From: an uncultured Sediminicola sp.
GTDB taxonomy: Bacteria; Bacteroidota; Bacteroidia; Flavobacteriales; Flavobacteriaceae
Direction: 5' to 3'
Length of the DNA stretch: 11,501 nt
Assembly: GCA_938039345.1 (NCBI GenBank)
Contig: CALHVB010000050.1
Span: 1 to 11,501, forward strand
This document shows, in pieces, positions 1 through 7,542 of this stretch. The notes beneath the pieces are model-generated. The model had not been told where the DNA came from and searched no databases. It saw only the letters and a program-made list of their open reading frames with translations. Positions within the stretch are counted from its first letter, which is position 1; every line of letters starts with the position of its first letter. The translations under genes were made by a program, and so were the position numbers.

Positions 1-1227
1 CAAGAAGATAATTTATCATCTGAGATATTTTTTAGTTTAAATATAGACGATAACTACATTAGTGATAACTCTTTAGGTAATTGGCTTATTATTCATGATA
101 AAAATGGAAATATATTAGACTATACTAAATACAAAAATGGAGATAAATTATCATTTGAAGCTCAAAAAGATTCAATAATTGATAATATACATATTACAAT
201 ATTAAATTCTTTTTCTCATACACCTGGAGGAAAAAAGAACTATCTACTAAAAACATATCCTAATATTCCTAAAAAAAGTATATGGAACTTTAAGTCTACA
301 ATCCCTAGTGATAACGCATTAATAAAAAATCCGGTTGTTGGAAAATTCAATATAAAAGTAGATAATATTCCTGAGGTAAAAATTCATACACTTTCTGTAG
401 ATAATTCAATCATTAGTAATAATGCAAAAATAACAACTTCGGATTCTAATCCTGAAAATCATCAAATTAATATTGATGGTATTGATTTACATGAAAGAAA
501 CACTTACTTTTTAAGTATTTTAGATGGTAATAATGATTTAAAATATATACTAATTAATGATGTTAAAAACGAATCAAATATTAGTTTAAACTATGATGAT
601 TTTAAAAATTTTGATAGTTATTTACATATAGATTTACCTTCTCAACAATATCTTGCTAAGAACCCTTCAGTTTTTGCATATGAAAAAGAAGTAAATCAAA
701 CCAATGGTTTATACACTTTTAGTCATCCCTATGACTCTTCTTATTGGTATTTAGGCCTAAATTTTATAAAGATAGGGTATCTTAATAGATTTGAAAAATA
801 TAAAATTAGGTTTGATTTATCGCTAGATGATTTCCACTATGGATACTATAAGCAAGGAAATAAAACAAACAACTTAACTATTCCTGAAAAACCTAATTAT
901 ACATATGAAGATTCATCTATTTATGATTTTAGCTTCAATGCTAGTACAAATTACATAAGAAAAGTAAGTTCTTGGAGATATAATTCTGAAAATTCTTCTA
1001 CAATCTGGGAGATATTTTCAGATTCAAATACTAATTTAAGTTTTAATAAATTACCAACAGAGATTATAAATACTAATCCTGAAATGAATATAAACTCTAT
1101 GACTTATAGTAAAACTAAACTATACACAAAAAGTGTATCTCAAATAGAATTTATAGACAATTTGTTTGTTTCTAATAATAAAATTAAAGAATATGAAATT
1201 GAATATATTTCTTTAAGAAAAAAATAA
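1..1227 (+). CDS. Hypothetical protein, 5' truncated by the window edge
   Basis: Frame 1 is open from the first base to a TAA at 1225-1227, giving 408 visible residues with no stop; the start lies outside the window. I do not recognise the protein. It is rich in Asn, Ser, Asp, Lys, Ile and Tyr, with few Cys, and alternating hydrophobic/polar stretches suggest mostly beta structure. Early segments such as GNWLIIHDKNGNILDY and the later DDFHYGYYKQGN resemble the style of secreted or lipid-anchored surface proteins of Flavobacteriaceae, but the N-terminus that would show a signal peptide or lipobox is missing. No membrane segment, nucleotide-binding motif or T9SS C-terminal domain is evident; it ends in a basic SLRKK tail. 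It is the only supported + strand gene and converges on the ilv locus. The long stop-free frame and even codon use support real coding; function is unknown. Confidence 0.8.
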   Translation, partial: QEDNLSSEIFFSLNIDDNYISDNSLGNWLIIHDKNGNILDYTKYKNGDKLSFEAQKDSIIDNIHITILNSFSHTPGGKKNYLLKTYPNIPKKSIWNFKSTIPSDNALIKNPVVGKFNIKVDNIPEVKIHTLSVDNSIISNNAKITTSDSNPENHQINIDGIDLHERNTYFLSILDGNNDLKYILINDVKNESNISLNYDDFKNFDSYLHIDLPSQQYLAKNPSVFAYEKEVNQTNGLYTFSHPYDSSYWYLGLNFIKIGYLNRFEKYKIRFDLSLDDFHYGYYKQGNKTNNLTIPEKPNYTYEDSSIYDFSFNASTNYIRKVSSWRYNSENSSTIWEIFSDSNTNLSFNKLPTEIINTNPEMNINSMTYSKTKLYTKSVSQIEFIDNLFVSNNKIKEYEIEYISLRKK

Positions 1228-1241
1228 TTTATTAAAATATA

Positions 1242-1548
1242 TTAATCAGTACTTATAAAATTAGATAATTTTATATCTAGTAACTTCTTTAATATTTCAT
1301 TATTTAAATCATTATCCTTAGAGGCATCATAACTTCTAATAAAGACAGAACGTAAAGCATTTTGTACACTTAATGTTGCTTGCGTATAATCTTATTGTCC
1401 TGTAAAGGGATATACATCGATACCTAATGAGCTAACCTGCTGATCATAGTTAGATTCTACATCAACCAAACACAGTTTTTTTGACCTACTATTCTGCAAT
1501 CATAAAACTTTTCTGGCACTACACTTTGTTCTACTTCTTTACTATATT
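1242..1548 (-). pseudogene. Degenerate coding remnant of an unrecognised gene
   Basis: Directly after the ilvA stop, the - strand reads as protein in two frames that join only if one base is restored. The first part contains KEVEQSVVPEKFYDCRIVGQ. At the homopolymer at 1476-1482 (seven A on the - strand) the frame shifts; adding one A continues it as KKLCLVDVESNYDQQVSSLG and on through IDVYPFTGQ. An in-frame TAA follows at 1392-1394, then the frame resumes as DYTQATLSVQNALRSVF and reaches its own TAA at 1242-1244. The text looks protein-like on both sides of each lesion, which favours a decayed gene over chance. No start codon or family was recognised, so this may be only the 3' end of a gene lost by deletion or rearrangement beside ilvA. 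A sequencing error could explain the frameshift but not also the stop. Confidence 0.55.
1254..1275. repeat. AT-only inverted repeat between convergent genes
   Basis: TATAAAATTA at 1254-1263 and its exact complement TAATTTTATA at 1266-1275 flank two bases. The repeat lies just past the end of the + strand gene and inside the tail of the remnant. It might serve as a weak shared transcription end for the convergent units, but it has no G:C pairs in the stem and no clear U-tract. In DNA this AT-rich such a palindrome may be incidental. Confidence 0.3.
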
Positions 1549-2802
1549 TTATATTAAATATTGAAATAAATCTGGTTTATCATTTAAATAGTCTCCAAAG
1601 AAATTCTCTGTTTTCATCCTTTGTATTAATGGTTCTAAATCTTCTGAACTCTTTAATTCTATACCTACAATTGCTGGAGCATTCTCTTTGCTCGATTTTT
1701 TAGAATACTCAAAATGTGTAATATCATCATTTGGTCCCAGTATTTCCGCTACAAATTGTTTTAATGCGCCCGGACGCTGTGGAAAACGCACAATAAAGTA
1801 ATGTTTTAGCTTCCCAAATAAAAGAGCTCTCTCTTTTATTTCTGCCGTTCTGGTAATATCATTATTACTACCACTAAGAATACATACTACATTTTTTCCT
1901 TTAATTTCTTTTTTAAAGGTATCTAGTACCGAAATAGTTAATGCACCAGCTGGTTCTACTACAATAGCATCCCTATTGTACAAATCTAATATAGTTTGAC
2001 ATACTTTTCCTTCGGGTACTGTTACCATATCATAAAGGTATGAGTTACATATAGCAAATGTTAAATCTCCAACTCGCTTTACTGCTGCACCATCTACAAA
2101 TTTATCTATTTGTTTTAATGCTGTATTTATTCCTTTTTTTATAGATGTTTTCATGGATGGAGCTCCTGCAGGTTCTACTCCAATAATTTTAGTATTTGGA
2201 GACAACTCCTTAAAAACACTACACAAACCAGAAGCCAAACCACCACCACCAACAGCAACAAAAAGATAATCTATAGGTTTAGATACTTGTTTAATAAGCT
2301 CTAGACCAACAGTGGCTTGTCCTTCTATTATTTTAAGGTCATCAAAAGGATGTATGTATGTTTTCTGCTCTTTTTCACATAATTCCATTGCTGCTTTAGA
2401 TGCGTCATCAAAAGTATCTCCTTCTAAAACAATACGAACCTTATCTCCGCCAAACATTTTTGTTTGTTCTATTTTTTGCTTGGGAGTTACAGAAGGCATA
2501 TAAATAGTCCCCTCAATTCCAAGGTAAAAACAAGCAAAAGCAACTCCTTGCGCATGATTACCAGCACTGGCACATACAACACCTTTTTCCATTTGTTCTT
2601 TAGACAGTGAGCTTATTTTATTAAAAGCTCCTCTAATTTTATAAGAACTTACTCTATGTAAATCTTCTCGTTTTAATAAAATGGTTGCATCATAAATATT
2701 AGAGTACCTAATATTTTCAGACAAAGGCGTTATATCTGCCACTTGCCTAATTGTTTTTAATGCTTTTGTTATATCCTTTATACTAGGAAACTTTACTTCC
2801 AT
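1549..2802 (-). CDS. ilvA: Threonine ammonia-lyase (threonine dehydratase), biosynthetic type
   Basis: A cytosolic PLP enzyme converting L-threonine to 2-oxobutanoate and ammonia, the committed step to isoleucine. Of its 417 residues, about 1-325 form the fold-type II PLP domain. The Schiff-base lysine is K55 in SSYKIRGAF, SAGNHAQG lies near 79-86, the phosphate-binding GGGG loop at 185-188, and the serine that contacts the PLP ring is S310 in SGSNND. Residues about 335-417 form one ACT-like regulatory domain (YFIVRFPQRPGAL), as in the short single-ACT form rather than the longer two-domain E. coli IlvA. Family knowledge predicts isoleucine feedback inhibition; the sequence only shows that the domain is present. 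The ATG at 2800-2802 overlaps the end of the MOSC gene by 10 bases in a different frame, which suggests translational coupling. It is the last intact gene of the ilv locus. Confidence 0.97.
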   Translation of the reverse strand: MEVKFPSIKDITKALKTIRQVADITPLSENIRYSNIYDATILLKREDLHRVSSYKIRGAFNKISSLSKEQMEKGVVCASAGNHAQGVAFACFYLGIEGTIYMPSVTPKQKIEQTKMFGGDKVRIVLEGDTFDDASKAAMELCEKEQKTYIHPFDDLKIIEGQATVGLELIKQVSKPIDYLFVAVGGGGLASGLCSVFKELSPNTKIIGVEPAGAPSMKTSIKKGINTALKQIDKFVDGAAVKRVGDLTFAICNSYLYDMVTVPEGKVCQTILDLYNRDAIVVEPAGALTISVLDTFKKEIKGKNVVCILSGSNNDITRTAEIKERALLFGKLKHYFIVRFPQRPGALKQFVAEILGPNDDITHFEYSKKSSKENAPAIVGIELKSSEDLEPLIQRMKTENFFGDYLNDKPDLFQYLI

Positions 2803-3608
2803 TCAATTATTTTTAATTCATCATCTAATTTAATAATTCCTAACTTTCTTGGTGTTAAATAGATTCCGAAATTAACATTCTCTCCTTTCTTTCTATTTTT
2901 TGATAATGTTCGTAAAGGTTCTTGATTGCTATCTTTTTTTCTTGTTATTGGGTTTATAGTACTAAAAGAACATCTTTCGGTTGCTATAGCTACATCATAA
3001 ATACATTCTCCTATTTGTATTGTATTCCAGCTTTTTTCTTCATAAGGCTTGCAACCAGTTACAACTATATTGGGCCTAAAATTAGCTGCTATTATAGGGT
3101 CTATTAACTTAGAGTTTAAATCTTGTAATGATTCTTCTGATATTAAATGTATTGGAGATACATCATTAAAGGCTATAAAATCATTTTCTTTCCCATTGTA
3201 TTTGGGCTTTATGGTCCGTAATGCATTAGCATCAATTTCTATTAATTTGGAACTTTCTCCTAGTACTAAAGATATCCAATTATTTACTTTATGATTTATA
3301 ATCTTGGCACTAACTTTATCCTTAAACAGCGTTACAGTATCTTCTATTTTGTCTAAATTTTGTGTATCTAATACTATAGAATCTTCATCAATCGCTGTTA
3401 AAGTTAATTTAGAATTAGAAAACCTAGTAGCTATCTTTAATATATTAGGATTTTCTCTAGCAGTTAATACTTTTTTCTCTGCATTTATTATTGCAAAATT
3501 TCTATCATACTTTAATCCTATATTTTCAACTATAGTTTCTTGTAAACTATAACCTTTAGTAGATTTAATTGGATATATTAATATCTCTGATATTTTTTTG
3601 TGTTGCAA
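2793..3608 (-). CDS. MOSC domain protein, YcbX/mARC-like
   Basis: 271 residues with the two-part layout of this family: an N-terminal beta-barrel domain (about 4-120, starting ISEILIYPIKSTKGYSL) and a C-terminal MOSC domain (about 130-265). Diagnostic parts are NFRPNIVVTG (186-195), and ERCSFSTINP (211-220) followed by EPLRTL (230-235). C213 is at the place of the conserved cysteine that ligates molybdenum cofactor in mARC and YcbX. Relatives reduce N-hydroxylated compounds with an electron-donor partner. The C-terminal 2Fe-2S ferredoxin domain of E. coli YcbX is absent, so a separate donor would be needed. The start is TTG (3606-3608): an in-frame stop lies 15 bases upstream of it, with no ATG between, and relatives begin about here. 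The gene lies between ilvC and ilvA, after a terminator, and overlaps ilvA by 10 bases. No established role links it to branched-chain amino acids; its substrate is unknown. Confidence 0.92.
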   Translation of the reverse strand: MQHKKISEILIYPIKSTKGYSLQETIVENIGLKYDRNFAIINAEKKVLTARENPNILKIATRFSNSKLTLTAIDEDSIVLDTQNLDKIEDTVTLFKDKVSAKIINHKVNNWISLVLGESSKLIEIDANALRTIKPKYNGKENDFIAFNDVSPIHLISEESLQDLNSKLIDPIIAANFRPNIVVTGCKPYEEKSWNTIQIGECIYDVAIATERCSFSTINPITRKKDSNQEPLRTLSKNRKKGENVNFGIYLTPRKLGIIKLDDELKIIEWK

Positions 3609-3644
3609 GCCTATTAATTTTAATTAAAGATGTTAAACTAAGGT

Positions 3645-3676
3645 AAAAAAAAACTCCCTAATAATTAGGGAGTTTT
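3645..3676 (-). terminator. Intrinsic terminator after ilvC
   Basis: Read on the - strand, AAAACTCCCTAA, a 3-base loop and TTAGGGAGTTTT form a perfect 12-bp stem (arms at 3650-3661 and 3665-3676). It includes five G:C pairs and is followed by nine U (the A-run at 3645-3653, part of it inside the stem). It begins 5 bases past the ilvC stop codon, so it should end much of the ilvDBNC transcript. On the + strand the downstream U-tract is short, so the strong direction is -. The MOSC start is only about 36 bases beyond the U-run. Confidence 0.85.
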
Positions 3677-3681
3677 AAGTT

Positions 3682-5157
3682 TTAAACGATTGGCTTCATT
3701 GCCGTCATTGATGCTCGGAGTCTTGCTCCAACAACTTCAACTGGGTGCTCTCGTAAAGCTTTATTTACTTCTATTAATTTTGCGTTATCTACTCCCGCAT
3801 CTTTTCCTTCTCCATAAGCTTTTCCTATGATATCTGTTTCTACAGTTTTTATAAAATCAGTTAATAAAGGCTTACATGCATGATCAAATAAATAACAACC
3901 GTATTCTGCTGTATCCGAAATTACTCTGTTCATTTCAAATAATTTCTTTCTTGCAATTGTATTTGCAATTAATGGTGTTTCGTGTAAAGACTCATAGTAA
4001 GCAGATTCAGCAATAATTCCAGAATCTGTCATAGCTTCAAAAGCTAATTCTACACCTGCTCTTACCATAGCAACCATTAATACTACGTTATCATAAAATT
4101 CTTGCTCAGAAATTTCAACATCACCAGCTGGAGTCTTCTCGAAGTTAGTTTCTCCTGTAGCTGCTCTCCATACTAATAAGTTTTTATCATTATTAGCCCA
4201 ATCTTCAATCATTGTTTTAGAGAAATGACCACCAATGATATCATCCATATGCTTTTGGAATAAAGGACGCATAATATCTTTTAACTCTTCTGCTAATTCA
4301 AAAGCTTTAATTTTTGCAGGGTTAGATAAACGGTCCATCATATTAGTAATACCTCCGTATTTTAATCCTTCTGTGATAGTTTCCCATCCGTACTGAATTA
4401 ATTTTGAAGCATAACCGGCATCAATTCCTTTTTCAATCATTTTATCAAAACAAAGGATTGATCCTGTTTGTAACAAACCACAAAGGATAGTTTGCTCTCC
4501 CATTAAATCTGATTTTACCTCTGCTACGAATGAAGATTCTAAAACACCTGCTCTGTCTCCTCCTGTTCCTACAGCGTAAGCTTTAGCTTCTGCTAAACCT
4601 TTACCTTGAGGATCGTTTTCTGGATGAACAGCTATTAATGTTGGTACTCCAAATCCTCTCTTGTATTCTTCACGAACCTCAGAACCTGGGCTCTTTGGTG
4701 CTACCATTATTACAGTTAAATCCTCACGAATTTGCATTCCTTCCTCAACAATATTAAAACCATGAGAATAAGATAATGTAGCTCCTTTTTTCATTAAAGG
4801 CATAACAGCACTAACTACTGGCGTATGTTGCTTATCTGGCGTTAAATTAATAACTAAATCTGCTGTTGGCAATAATTCTTCATATGTACCAACATTAAAA
4901 TTGTTTTCTGTTGCATTTAAGTAAGATTGTCTTTTCTCTTTAATAGCAGCTTCACGTAAGGTATAAGAAATATCTAATCCAGAATCTCTCATATTTAAAC
5001 CTTGGTTAAGTCCTTGAGCACCACAACCAACAATAACAATTTTCTTTCCTTTTAAAGCGGATACACCATCAGAAAATTCAGTAGAATCCATAAATCTACA
5101 TTTTCCTAATTGAGTCAACTGATCTCTTAGTGATAGTGTATTAAAATAATTTGCCAT
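3682..5157 (-). CDS. ilvC: Ketol-acid reductoisomerase (NADP+), class II
   Basis: Catalyses Mg2+-dependent alkyl migration and NADPH reduction of 2-acetolactate or 2-aceto-2-hydroxybutanoate to the dihydroxy acids of valine/leucine and isoleucine synthesis. At 491 residues it has the length of the E. coli-type long (class II) enzyme, and its residue numbers match that protein. The Rossmann motif GCGAQG is at 44-49. R68, R76 and S78, the NADPH-phosphate contacts, are all present, indicating NADPH preference. Catalytic H132 (SHGFN) and K155 (APKSPG), and metal ligands D217 and E221 (SDLMGEQ), are conserved. The C-terminal half is the duplicated knotted domain of class II. It follows ilvN by 27 bases in the same direction and is closed by the hairpin 5 bases after its stop. 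ATG start at 5155-5157 as in relatives. Confidence 0.98.
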   Translation of the reverse strand: MANYFNTLSLRDQLTQLGKCRFMDSTEFSDGVSALKGKKIVIVGCGAQGLNQGLNMRDSGLDISYTLREAAIKEKRQSYLNATENNFNVGTYEELLPTADLVINLTPDKQHTPVVSAVMPLMKKGATLSYSHGFNIVEEGMQIREDLTVIMVAPKSPGSEVREEYKRGFGVPTLIAVHPENDPQGKGLAEAKAYAVGTGGDRAGVLESSFVAEVKSDLMGEQTILCGLLQTGSILCFDKMIEKGIDAGYASKLIQYGWETITEGLKYGGITNMMDRLSNPAKIKAFELAEELKDIMRPLFQKHMDDIIGGHFSKTMIEDWANNDKNLLVWRAATGETNFEKTPAGDVEISEQEFYDNVVLMVAMVRAGVELAFEAMTDSGIIAESAYYESLHETPLIANTIARKKLFEMNRVISDTAEYGCYLFDHACKPLLTDFIKTVETDIIGKAYGEGKDAGVDNAKLIEVNKALREHPVEVVGARLRASMTAMKPIV

Positions 5158-5184
5158 TTCTATTCTCGTTTTTTGTTTTATTTA

Positions 5185-5706
5185 TTATTGAATTTCTTTT
5201 AATAACGCTGTAATCTGCATTTCAGATTTTGAAACTGCTATTCTACCCGACCTAACAAACTGCATAATTCCAAAAGGTTTTAATTTATTATACATGTCAT
5301 CAATCTCTGGTCTTCTTCCTGTTTTTGCTAAAACAAAATAATCTCTAGAAACCGTTACAATTGTAGCATTACTTTCTTTTATTATATTTTGTATTTGACG
5401 CTCATCAAACAACAAAGCAGAATCTATTTTAAACAATACAGATTCCTGAAAAATTGTTTCTTCATCGGTATGATAAAAAGCTTTAATAACTTCTATTTGC
5501 TTTTCTATCTGACCCACAATTTTTCTGGCTACTTCTTCCTCTGTATGAATAACAACTGTAAATTTAGATACATTTTCTATTTCAGATTTTGAAACATTTA
5601 AACTCTCTATATTTATATGGCGCTTTAAAAATATTCCAGATATTCTATTCAGCAATCCTACATTATTTTCTGAATAAACCGATATGGTAAATCTCTTTTT
5701 TTCCAT
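5185..5706 (-). CDS. ilvN: Acetolactate synthase small (regulatory) subunit
   Basis: The regulatory partner of IlvB. It raises activity of the catalytic subunit and, in characterised relatives, confers valine feedback inhibition. Of 173 residues, about 5-75 form an ACT domain (RFTISVYSENNVGLLNRISG, with the loop that binds the effector), and about 85-160 form the C-terminal small-subunit domain that contacts IlvB (DYFVLAKTG, then FGIMQFVRSGRIAVSK). The length fits the IlvH-like two-domain form rather than the short E. coli IlvN. It starts 25 bases after ilvB and is followed 27 bases later by ilvC, so it is co-transcribed with both. The symbol ilvH would be an equally fair label. Whether this protein responds to valine cannot be read from the sequence. 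Confidence 0.96.
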   Translation of the reverse strand: MEKKRFTISVYSENNVGLLNRISGIFLKRHINIESLNVSKSEIENVSKFTVVIHTEEEVARKIVGQIEKQIEVIKAFYHTDEETIFQESVLFKIDSALLFDERQIQNIIKESNATIVTVSRDYFVLAKTGRRPEIDDMYNKLKPFGIMQFVRSGRIAVSKSEMQITALLKEIQ

Positions 5707-5731
5707 CTTATCTATATCAAAGATCTATTAA

Positions 5732-7465
5732 TTATTTTAATCTTATATCTGAAACCGACGCTCCTGTTGGTATCATTGGAAAAACATTGTTTTCTTTTTC
5801 TACACATACTTCTAAGAAATAGGCTCCCTCTGTCTCAAACATTGTTTTTACTGCATCGGCTAAATCAGCACGTTCTGTTACTCTATTTGCAGGAATACTA
5901 TACCCTTCTGCAATCTTAACAAAATCAGGGTTTGTCATTTCTGTAGAGGCATACCTGTTCTCAAAGAATAATTCTTGCCATTGACGAACCATTCCTAAGA
6001 ACTCATTATTCAATACCAATATTTTAACACCAATATTATTCTGAAATATGGTTCCTAATTCCTGTATTGTCATCTGGTAACCGCCATCCCCAATAACAGC
6101 AACTACTTGCCTATCTGGAGCTCCCATTTTTGCTCCTATAGCTGCTGGTAAAGCAAATCCCATAGTTCCTAATCCACCAGAAGTAACATTACTCTTACTC
6201 TTTACAAACTCTGCATAGCGTATTGCCATCATTTGGTGCTGACCAACATCGGTTACAACTACTGCATCCCCTTTTGTAACTTCATTAACATTACGAATTA
6301 CTTCTCCCATGCTAATTCCGTTCTTTGAAGGATACAATTCTTCTTGTATTACACTATCATTTTCTATCTTATCATAAGCCGCAAATTCTTGCAACCATGA
6401 TGTATGTGTATTTTCGTTTACTTCAGGTAAAATTGTAGCTAAGGTATCTTTTACATTACCCATTACGGCAACATCTGCTTTTACATTTTTACTAATCTCT
6501 GCTGGATCAATTTCAAAATGAACTACTTTAGCTTGTTTAGCATAAGTTGCTAAATTTCCGGTTACACGATCATCAAAACGCATTCCTATAGCAATTAACA
6601 AATCGCATTCGTTTGTTAATTTATTAGGACCATAATTCCCATGCATTCCTACCATACCTACATTTAAAGGATGTGCTGTTTCTAATGCAGAAACTCCTAA
6701 AATTGTCCATGCAGATGGTATTCCCGCTTTTTCTACAAAAGCTTTAAATTCTGCTTCTGCATTACCTAATATTACACCTTGTCCCCATACAATCATTGGT
6801 TTTTTTGCAGCATTAATTAAAGCTGCTGCATCTTTTAATGATTGAGGTTCTGTTTTTGGTATAGCTTTGTAACTACGAATGCCTTTACATTTTTCGTAAC
6901 TAAAATCAATTTCAGCAAACTGAGCATCTTTAGTAATATCTACTAATACTGGCCCTGGTCTTCCTGACCTAGCAATATAAAATGCTTTAGCCATTACAGC
7001 AGGTATATCCTCTGCCTTAGTAATCTGTATATTCCACTTAGTTACTGGCGTAGAAATTCCAATAATATCAGTTTCCTGAAAAGCATCTGAACCTAATAAA
7101 TGAGACGCCACCTGACCTGTAATACAAACCATTGGTGTAGAATCTATCTGCGCATCTGCAATACCTGTAACTAAATTTGTTGCTCCTGGTCCCGAAGTTG
7201 CAATCGCAACTCCTACTTTACCACTAGTACGCGCATAACCTTGAGCTGAGTGTGTTGCTCCTTGCTCATGACGTGTTAATATGTGCGTTAATTTATCTTG
7301 ATATTTATATAGCTCATCATAAACAGGCATAATTGCCCCTCCAGGATAACCGTAGATTAAATCTACACCTTCCTCTAAAAGACAACGAATTACTGCTTCT
7401 GCTCCCGTAATACGCTCTGTTTTTACAGTACTATTTTGCTGTTTTTTTAATGTGTCTGTATTCAT
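5732..7465 (-). CDS. ilvB: Acetolactate synthase large (catalytic) subunit
   Basis: A ThDP- and FAD-dependent enzyme joining two pyruvates to 2-acetolactate, or pyruvate plus 2-oxobutanoate to 2-aceto-2-hydroxybutanoate. Its 577 residues show the usual three domains. The N-terminal Pyr domain has YGYPGGAIMPVYDEL and the catalytic glutamate E67 in TRHEQGA. The middle FAD-binding domain carries RFDDR (296-300), a mark of anabolic synthases as opposed to FAD-free catabolic ones. The C-terminal PP domain carries the ThDP-Mg motif from GDGG (459-462) to LNN (485-487), followed by GMVRQWQ of the substrate channel. The first 15 or so residues are polar and less conserved. The ATG at 7463-7465 comes 77 bases after the ilvD stop, the largest gap in the ilvDBNC block, and ilvN follows 25 bases downstream. 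No feature suggests loss of activity. Confidence 0.98.
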   Translation of the reverse strand: MNTDTLKKQQNSTVKTERITGAEAVIRCLLEEGVDLIYGYPGGAIMPVYDELYKYQDKLTHILTRHEQGATHSAQGYARTSGKVGVAIATSGPGATNLVTGIADAQIDSTPMVCITGQVASHLLGSDAFQETDIIGISTPVTKWNIQITKAEDIPAVMAKAFYIARSGRPGPVLVDITKDAQFAEIDFSYEKCKGIRSYKAIPKTEPQSLKDAAALINAAKKPMIVWGQGVILGNAEAEFKAFVEKAGIPSAWTILGVSALETAHPLNVGMVGMHGNYGPNKLTNECDLLIAIGMRFDDRVTGNLATYAKQAKVVHFEIDPAEISKNVKADVAVMGNVKDTLATILPEVNENTHTSWLQEFAAYDKIENDSVIQEELYPSKNGISMGEVIRNVNEVTKGDAVVVTDVGQHQMMAIRYAEFVKSKSNVTSGGLGTMGFALPAAIGAKMGAPDRQVVAVIGDGGYQMTIQELGTIFQNNIGVKILVLNNEFLGMVRQWQELFFENRYASTEMTNPDFVKIAEGYSIPANRVTERADLADAVKTMFETEGAYFLEVCVEKENNVFPMIPTGASVSDIRLK

Positions 7466-7542
7466 CTTTTTAGCGTTATGCTTTTTAAAATAAGCAATTG
7501 ACGTTTTTTAGCTAAATGTGTATCACTTTCAGCTTATTATTT

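Noticed and set aside
2312..3552. Several + strand frames of 60-80 codons opposite ilvA and the MOSC gene
   Set aside because: They are antisense to clearly conserved proteins on the - strand, with low-complexity translations and no family likeness.
3609..3644. Promoter for MOSC-ilvA (TACCTTAG on the - strand)
   Set aside because: It has one mismatch to the -7 consensus, no TTTG at -33, and it abuts the terminator U-run; too weak to list as a feature.
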